Assembly (NCBI GenBank): GCA_902796565.1
Contig: CADBPP010000318.1
Coordinates: 1 to 10,312, forward strand
DNA from: an uncultured Eubacteriales bacterium
GTDB taxonomy: Bacteria; Bacillota; Clostridia; Eubacteriales; Anaerofustaceae
Reading direction: 5' to 3'
DNA length: 10,312 nt
Each line of letters starts with the position of its first letter. The first letter of the stretch is position 1. This document shows positions 5,900-10,312 of this stretch, in pieces. The notes under the pieces were generated by a model. It did not search any database, was not told the origin of the DNA, and saw nothing but the letters and a program-made list of their open reading frames with translations. A program made the translations under genes and the position numbers.

Positions 5900-6955
5900 T
5901 CACTGTCCCTGCCGTGAGCGCCTTTCCCGCACCTTCAGGGTGATGTATCCCGCCAGGACCACCAGGCCGCTGACCAGGGTGCACAGGTAGAAGGATACTC
6001 CCCTTCCCAGCATCTCCAGCATGAAGGCGTCCTCCGCGCCGATCAGGTCGGTGAAGGCGTCTATCATCAGAAAGTCCGCCACGCCCATGGCACCGGGCAC
6101 AGGCACGCAGCAGTAGCCCACCGTGACCATGCACTGGGCTGAAAAGATCCTCAGACCGGTCCTGAGGCTGCCGTCCATACCGATGTAAAGGAGCATGGGC
6201 ACCGCGATCTGGCATGCCCTCTGGGCGATGTTCATAAGAAAGGCGGAAAGGACCTCCTTTTTCTTCGTCCGCATCAGGGATGAACACAGCTCAAAATCCT
6301 TCCGGGCCTCATCGATCCGCCCCAGCCGGGCCGAAACGTCTTCTTCGCTCCTTTTCCTCATGATCCACACCGTGACGGAGCGCAGGATATCGAAGATACG
6401 GTGGCTCTTCGCCATGGCGGCGAAGAAGAGCATCGTCAGACCGAAAAGCGCTGCAAGGCCTCCCGCCACCAGGATCTTTGAGACCAGGCGGAAGTTCAGG
6501 AAAAGCACCGGCTCGCAGATGACCGCGACGAGTCCCAGAAGCACGGTGGCTACGGTGTAGAGGATAAGGTTCACCAGCATCACCACGGCGCAGATGCCCG
6601 CCGGGATGCCGTGCTTTATCATGAAGAACACAGCCGCGGGCTGTCCTCCGGTGGCTGACGGGGTCACCGCGGAAAAGTAGGCGTCGGAAGCGGAATACAT
6701 CAGCCCCTTAAGAGGGGACACAGGGTATCCGATGCCCGAAAGGAGGGTCACGACCGCCGCTCCTTCAAAGACGACGTAGAGCAGGGAGGATATGACCGCC
6801 AGGATGACCCAGAAGGCTTTCGCGTCCCTGAGCTCCTCAACGATCTCAGAAGGGGACTTCTCCCCGCTGAGAGCAAAGACAGCCCACAGGGTGAAGGCTG
6901 CCAGCAGCAGTGAAAATATGTTCCAGAAGATCTTCCTGATCACACTTTTATCCAT
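5900..6955 (-). CDS. Flippase-like membrane protein, lysylphosphatidylglycerol synthase TM family (UPF0104)
   Basis: This 351-residue polytopic membrane protein belongs to the LPG_synthase_TM family (the MprF flippase-like fold, also in AglD relatives). The family motif TPSATGGQPAAVFFM is at residues 98-112, and VPVPGAMGVADFLM at 284-297 matches the second motif, usually written P-T-P-G-G-x-G. At least seven hydrophobic segments are visible, with a basic loop near 200-235. There is no aminoacyl-transferase domain, so it is not a full MprF. Such stand-alone proteins are thought to move lipids or lipid-linked intermediates across the membrane; the substrate here is unknown. I start at the ATG 6955-6953, which has GGAGAG at good spacing. 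An upstream in-frame ATG (6991) would add 12 residues, MVKCNKYCRRER, but has a poorer ribosome binding site. It lies 97 bases after the ATPase gene and may be co-transcribed. Confidence 0.85.
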   Translation of the reverse strand: MDKSVIRKIFWNIFSLLLAAFTLWAVFALSGEKSPSEIVEELRDAKAFWVILAVISSLLYVVFEGAAVVTLLSGIGYPVSPLKGLMYSASDAYFSAVTPSATGGQPAAVFFMIKHGIPAGICAVVMLVNLILYTVATVLLGLVAVICEPVLFLNFRLVSKILVAGGLAALFGLTMLFFAAMAKSHRIFDILRSVTVWIMRKRSEEDVSARLGRIDEARKDFELCSSLMRTKKKEVLSAFLMNIAQRACQIAVPMLLYIGMDGSLRTGLRIFSAQCMVTVGYCCVPVPGAMGVADFLMIDAFTDLIGAEDAFMLEMLGRGVSFYLCTLVSGLVVLAGYITLKVRERRSRQGQ

Positions 6956-7028
6956 GCGCTCTCTCCGGCAGTATTTGTTACATTTTACCATCCGGCAGAA
7001 AAGAAACCGCTTTTTTCGGCGATTTTTA

Positions 7029-7041
7029 ATGATATTATCAT
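7029..7041. repeat. 13-bp palindrome between the ATPase and flippase-like genes
   Basis: ATGATATTATCAT is a perfect dyad around a central base, in an AT-rich stretch that contrasts with the surrounding GC-rich coding sequence. Read on the minus strand it contains -10-like hexamers (TATCAT, TAATAT) that could serve the flippase-like gene, though no good -35 is visible. It may be an operator, a promoter element or chance. Confidence 0.4.
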
Positions 7042-7052
7042 CGTGCCCCGGC

Positions 7053-7769
7053 TCAGTCGTCCCGAAGGAGCGAATGAAGGAGCCTTTCGCGGTCCTTCAT
7101 GAAAAGGGACGTGACCCTGTAGGACTCGGTATCCTCGTAATCCACATGCTTAAGGGGCCCGTCAAAGCTTATGATGTCCGCTCCGGGCAGTCCCAGAAGT
7201 ATCGGCGAATGGGTCACGATGATAAACTGGGCCCCCCGGGAAGCCGTGAAATGGATATCGGCAAGCAGGCTCAGCTGCCTCTGGGGCGAAAGGGCGCTCT
7301 CGGGCTCGTCCATGAGGTAGAGGCCTCCCTCCCTCAGCTCGTCGTCCATCAGTTTCAGAAAGCCCTCCCCGTGGGAGCGGTGATGGTAGAGCCCGGAGCG
7401 GTCCGCCCTGTACTCCTCCTCCATGGTGGCCACGTTGTAGAAGCTCTCAGCCCTGTAGAAGTACGCCCGCGAAGGGCGGGACGCTCCCCTGCTGAGGGTC
7501 ACATGCTCCCCCAGCTCCGAATGGGAATCGTAGGTGGAGAAATTGTAGTTCACAGTGCCTCCCTCCGGGTTGAAGCCCCAGCTGACGGCCATGGCCTCCA
7601 GGAGGGTGGACTTGCCCGTGCCGTTCTCCCCCACGAAAAAAGTCACAGGAGCCTTCAGCGGTATGCTCTCCATGCCGCTTATGGCTTCTATGTCCCTGAG
7701 ATAAGAAGAAGGGGATATCCCCTCCCAGTCGATCATTATACCGTCTATGAAAAGACCCGTCAGACCCAT
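7053..7769 (-). CDS. SMC/ABC-type AAA-family ATPase, small stand-alone (COG3910-like)
   Basis: The 238-residue protein is an ATP-binding-cassette-type ATPase of the AAA_21/AAA_23 kind, not a transporter subunit. The P-loop is GENGTGKST (47-55). A short SHGE (132-135) sits where the ABC signature would be. LYLMDEPESALSP (150-162) is the Walker B/D-loop with catalytic E155, and the switch histidine is H187 in THSP. Only a short insertion separates the P-loop from the signature, so there is no SMC-like coiled coil. Proteins of this type are annotated as predicted ATPases of unknown role. The ATG at 7769-7767 has GGGAGGAG just before it, so the start is firm. It sits 26 bases after the DUF4037 gene and looks co-transcribed with it. 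No nuclease (OLD/TOPRIM) domain is fused or adjacent, which argues against a known defence pair. Confidence 0.85.
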   Translation of the reverse strand: MGLTGLFIDGIMIDWEGISPSSYLRDIEAISGMESIPLKAPVTFFVGENGTGKSTLLEAMAVSWGFNPEGGTVNYNFSTYDSHSELGEHVTLSRGASRPSRAYFYRAESFYNVATMEEEYRADRSGLYHHRSHGEGFLKLMDDELREGGLYLMDEPESALSPQRQLSLLADIHFTASRGAQFIIVTHSPILLGLPGADIISFDGPLKHVDYEDTESYRVTSLFMKDRERLLHSLLRDD

Positions 7770-7795
7770 TTCTCTCCTCCCTTATGACACGGTCC

Positions 7796-8737
7796 CTATA
7801 CCCCGTAAAGGATGCCCAGGTTCCTGATGTCCGCGTCGCGGATCATGTCGTTCACGCTGAAGGCATGCTTCTGCATGTCGGAGCAGTCCGCCCTGGTGAG
7901 ACCCATATCCGTCAGGGCCTCTCCCGTCAGGGAACAGATCTTCTCCATGAGAAGATACTTTTCCTCAGCGTCATCCCCGTCATTGGATCCGGTGAGTATA
8001 GTGTAAAGGGTGTCCCCGATATCTCCCATCACGTCAAGATCCCTCAGGGCCCGGAAGCTCCACTTGTAATATGGCATGTATTCCCTGTTCATGAGAAAGA
8101 CCGCTTCCATGGCGCTCTTCACGAACTCGCCGGCGGCCAGCTGGGCCGCAGCTTTATCCCCCCTCTTTATCAGGCGGGGATAATTGTACTGCCCGGACTG
8201 GTTCATGAGGAAAAGATGGCCCGCGAGCTTTTTGAGCCTCACGTCCTGAGGCATCTCTTTGAGCATCTCCCGGATGCGGGTGAACTCCCCGTAATTGTCG
8301 AAAAAGACCTTTCCTGACACAGCTTCCCTCAGAGCCTGGGAGGGCACGGAGAACCAGCTGTAAAGATCCATCTCTCCGCCGGTCATTCCCGCGTGGAGCC
8401 GATAGAAGTCCATGGTCCTGATGACCCCGAGGCGGCTTCCTCCCGCGGGCGAGAGGCGGCTTCTCTTAAAACCCATGAATTCGTTGGGCAGACGGGCGTA
8501 CGCCCTCTCCAGCAGGAACGCGCTCCTTCTGGAAACGACGTCCTCCCCCGGGATAAATATGCAGAAGCCCGGCTCGAAGTCGTGGTCCCGGGATATCTCA
8601 TCGTCGTAGCCCAGGCACTCGCTGCCGGCTCCCGCGAGACCGCAGGCAAGAAAAGGAAGGAGGTCCCCGAACTCGCTTTCCAGCACGGGCCTCCCGTATT
8701 CATTGAAATATCTTTCCGACAGTTCAAGTCCCTTCAC
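7796..8737 (-). CDS. DUF4037-domain protein, nucleotidyltransferase-like
   Basis: The 313-residue soluble protein matches, to my recognition, the DUF4037 family of Clostridia and Actinobacteria. Near the N-terminus GSE (38-40) is followed by SRDHDF (49-54), with acidic residues D51 and D53. This resembles the GS-x(n)-DxD active site of the polymerase-beta nucleotidyltransferase superfamily, so transfer of a nucleotide to a small molecule, protein or RNA is a reasonable guess (inference). The rest is mainly helical. A basic YPRLIKRGDKAAAQL segment lies in the middle. The start codon is GTG (8737-8735), preceded by AGGGGAAAA, and it overlaps the end of the TPR gene by 14 bases, pointing to coupled translation. 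The neighbouring TPR protein is a likely partner. No function has been shown for this family as far as I know. Confidence 0.8.
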   Translation of the reverse strand: MKGLELSERYFNEYGRPVLESEFGDLLPFLACGLAGAGSECLGYDDEISRDHDFEPGFCIFIPGEDVVSRRSAFLLERAYARLPNEFMGFKRSRLSPAGGSRLGVIRTMDFYRLHAGMTGGEMDLYSWFSVPSQALREAVSGKVFFDNYGEFTRIREMLKEMPQDVRLKKLAGHLFLMNQSGQYNYPRLIKRGDKAAAQLAAGEFVKSAMEAVFLMNREYMPYYKWSFRALRDLDVMGDIGDTLYTILTGSNDGDDAEEKYLLMEKICSLTGEALTDMGLTRADCSDMQKHAFSVNDMIRDADIRNLGILYGV

Positions 8738-9575
8738 TGTTTTCCCCTTTTAGGATCGTTTCGCTTCTGGCAGATAGCTCCGAAGCGTATTCGCCGAAGC
8801 CGTAATAGTCGAAGCCCGGAGCGAGCCTCGCGCATTCCCAGGCGTAATAGCCGTCCCGGACCGTCTGAGGGTCTTCCATCAGCTCCATGGCGCCCCTGAC
8901 ATAGCCTTGGATGTCGGAAAAGCTCACGTCCTCCCCCTTCATGAGGGCCACGCAGTCCGCCATGTTCATCAGGGTCACCGCTCTCTGCACCTGGGATGAG
9001 GGGACCTTCTCCATGGCCTCAAGAGCCCTGCCGAAGCTTTCCATGGCATCAACGTACCGGCCGCAGTCCGTCATGGCCAGGGCCATGTTGTTGTAAAGGC
9101 CGCCGAGATACGAGCTGTCCGCGGATGAGTGTCCCTCATAGATCGCCTTTGCCTTTTCAAAGTATCCCAGGGCCCGCTCAGGCTGACCGAATGCGGTGCA
9201 TACGGTGCCGCAGTTCACGTAGCATGTGGCGGCGCTGAGGCTATCCTCCATGTCCAGACGGCGCATCACGATAAGGGCCTCCTCCAGGCTCCCGAAGGCC
9301 TTTTCGGAGTTCCCCTGCTTTCGCCAGAAGCCCATCATCTCGTTGAGGATGCTGAATTCCCCCCGTTTGTCGCCGTTGTACCTCGCTTCCGAGAGCCAGT
9401 AGTCGAGATGCCTGGCTGCGGCGGAGAATTCCCCCCTGTTCACGTAATCGTCCAGCTTTTCGGTGATCCTCCCCATGGGCAGGGACGATGACGCGTACCG
9501 CCTGCCGGTCGCGGGATCGCACAGAAGGCACGCTTCGTCCGTATAATCTTCCTTTTCAAGATGAGCTCTGTCCAT
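8724..9575 (-). CDS. Tetratricopeptide-repeat protein
   Basis: The 283-residue protein carries TPR-like helical pairs from about residue 50 to 240. The clearest are AATCYVNCGTVCTAFGQPERALGYFEKAKAIYEG (starting near residue 115) and LGGLYNNMALAMTDCGRYVDAMESFGRALEAM (from about 157), each with the Gly/Ala, Y/F and A-x-x-x-(Y/F) spacing of the repeat. The N-terminus has a C-x2-C pair (ACLLCD, 15-20), which might bind metal but has no second pair. There is no signal peptide or membrane segment. The start ATG (9575-9573) shares TGATG with the stop of the preceding gene, and GGAGGA lies nine bases upstream. It overlaps the DUF4037 gene at its end, so the two are probably made together. A scaffold or regulator role for the DUF4037 protein is inference. 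Confidence 0.8.
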   Translation of the reverse strand: MDRAHLEKEDYTDEACLLCDPATGRRYASSSLPMGRITEKLDDYVNRGEFSAAARHLDYWLSEARYNGDKRGEFSILNEMMGFWRKQGNSEKAFGSLEEALIVMRRLDMEDSLSAATCYVNCGTVCTAFGQPERALGYFEKAKAIYEGHSSADSSYLGGLYNNMALAMTDCGRYVDAMESFGRALEAMEKVPSSQVQRAVTLMNMADCVALMKGEDVSFSDIQGYVRGAMELMEDPQTVRDGYYAWECARLAPGFDYYGFGEYASELSARSETILKGENSEGT

Positions 9576-9979
9576 CAGGGCTGTTCCTCCACTTCCGAGT
9601 CATAGTACATGATAATATGGATATCGTCCATCTCATCCCCCTTGACGGTTATGTATGCCCCTTCATCCGTGAAGAGGACTTCGAAGTTCTCCTCCCCCGC
9701 CTTCGCCCCGTCGTTTTTCACCTCCGCCTCTGCGGAGGAGACCTTCCTGCGGCCGCTTAAAAGATCCATCCTGCACTTTACGGGGCCGAAGGGAAAGTCC
9801 GGCTCCCCGATCATGTATACGTTTACGCGCCACGCCCCGTCGGGGGAAACGTATTCCGCCGCGGGGACGGCTCTGTATTCCGTGACATAGACGAACCATG
9901 CCGCAGCGGCGGCGGCAACGAAAAGCGCCGCTGCGAGGAGCTTAAGGATGAGCTTCCCGTACCTTCTTTTCCCGTCCAT
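9575..9979 (-). CDS. Small membrane-anchored protein, extracytoplasmic beta-rich domain, unknown function
   Basis: The product is 134 residues long. After a basic start (MDGKRRYGK) comes one alanine-rich membrane segment (about residues 12-33) with no lipobox cysteine, so the remaining 100 residues should face outward on a membrane anchor. That domain reads as beta-strands: VSPDGAWRVNVYMIGEPDFP (44-63), then an acidic end with DEMDDIHIIMYYDSEVEE. The SPDG-W-x-V-x-VY opening is reminiscent of DUF5412-type small proteins, but I cannot assign it. The ATG (9979-9977) directly abuts the stop of the upstream gene, and its own stop shares TGATG with the TPR gene. It is therefore the inner member of a compact operon. 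Confidence 0.7.
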   Translation of the reverse strand: MDGKRRYGKLILKLLAAALFVAAAAAAWFVYVTEYRAVPAAEYVSPDGAWRVNVYMIGEPDFPFGPVKCRMDLLSGRRKVSSAEAEVKNDGAKAGEENFEVLFTDEGAYITVKGDEMDDIHIIMYYDSEVEEQP

Positions 9980-10312
9980 TCAGGCCTGATCCCTCACTTT
10001 GGGCGAAAAGAGCTTTATCACCGCGGGATAGAGGGCGACTATGTAGAACACCCTTATGATGTCCTTGGCGAAATGTCCCCAGTGCTCCCCCAGAAGGGCG
10101 TACAGGGGAGAGCCTATAAGCTTGATGATCGCCCAGAGGCCGGCGAGGCCCACGGCGCAGAGGATGATCCCCCTGCCGTTCAGACCGGTGGACTCGAAGC
10201 GGATCCACTTTTTCTCCACGTATCTGGCGATGCAGAACGCGATGATCTTGGCGATGTCGCCGTAGCCGTCGTTCATCATCTTCTGGGGGTCCACCAGGAG
10301 CTTTCCGTCCAC
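9980..10312 (-). CDS. C-terminal part of a polytopic membrane protein, possibly PAP2-phosphatase family; 5' end outside the window
   Basis: The frame is open to the window edge, so at least 110 residues of a longer protein are seen. The edge codon is GTG, but no ribosome binding site can be judged. An amphipathic stretch, IAFCIARYVEKKWIRFESTG (about 24-43), precedes hydrophobic segments at about 49-65 and 85-101 and a short basic tail. This layout, a helix ending in 'E-K-K/R-W-I-x-F' and then two membrane spans, is what I remember from the C-terminal half of PAP2-like membrane phosphatases in Clostridia. The catalytic motifs would lie outside the window, so the assignment is weak. The stop TGA (9982-9980) is immediately followed by the ATG of the next gene, so the two are co-transcribed. 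Confidence 0.5.
   Translation of the reverse strand: MDGKLLVDPQKMMNDGYGDIAKIIAFCIARYVEKKWIRFESTGLNGRGIILCAVGLAGLWAIIKLIGSPLYALLGEHWGHFAKDIIRVFYIVALYPAVIKLFSPKVRDQA

Noticed and set aside
5802..6287. A 161-codon minus-strand frame spanning the gap between the flippase-like and GH13 genes
   Set aside because: Most of it lies within the flippase-like gene in another frame, and the peptide is arginine- and glycine-rich without domain signs.
7053..8737. ATPase plus nucleotidyltransferase-like protein as an anti-phage defence or toxin-antitoxin (MNT-HEPN-like) system
   Set aside because: There is no HEPN, TOPRIM, nuclease or clear toxin partner, the proteins are not of toxin-antitoxin size, and no mobile-element or defence-island context is visible.
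1..10312. CRISPR arrays, tRNA or rRNA genes, insertion sequences, attachment sites
   Set aside because: No regularly spaced repeats, cloverleaf-like sequences, transposase or integrase motifs or terminal inverted repeats were found on reading both strands.

Overview
The window looks like chromosomal DNA of a GC-rich member of the Bacillota, most likely Clostridia near the Lachnospiraceae (inference). The signs are a textbook T-box tRNA-sensing leader, strong GGAGG-type ribosome binding sites, a bioY-birA pair with a BirA operator, and a DUF4037/TPR gene pair of a type I associate with gut Clostridia. AGG, AGA and ATA codons are common despite the high GC content. I see no phage, insertion-sequence, tRNA, rRNA or CRISPR sequence.

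Layout. Positions 1-523 (minus strand) hold the first 63 codons of an XRE-type regulator, its T-box leader with a 12-bp terminator, and a near-consensus promoter. Positions 605-2480 (plus) carry a GH3-family adenylate-forming enzyme, with an unusual structured leader and a strong terminator. Positions 2492-4139 (plus) form a biotin unit: a BirA operator over an extended -10 promoter, then bioY and birA with overlapping stop and start codons, then a hairpin terminator that can serve both strands. Positions 4151-5834 (minus) encode a GH13 alpha-glucosidase, probably of the oligo-1,6-glucosidase type. From 10312 back to 5900 (minus) lies a tight gene train in transcription order: the 3' end of a polytopic membrane protein (possibly PAP2-like), a small single-pass membrane protein, a TPR protein, a DUF4037 protein with a nucleotidyltransferase-like motif, an SMC/ABC-type ATPase, and a flippase-like membrane protein of the lysylphosphatidylglycerol-synthase TM family.

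How the parts work together. The biotin unit is the clearest: BirA ligates biotin to target proteins and, as biotinyl-AMP holoenzyme, should repress its own operon and the biotin uptake component BioY. The T-box should couple expression of the XRE regulator operon to an uncharged tRNA. The best reading of the specifier is isoleucine, and the UGGU bulge fits a tRNA with discriminator base A. The GH3 gene is transcribed divergently from it. The 10312-7053 train is joined by 0 to 26-nt gaps or short overlaps, and its middle genes have no assigned function. It is the best candidate for an undescribed functional module here, but nothing in the sequence tells what it does.
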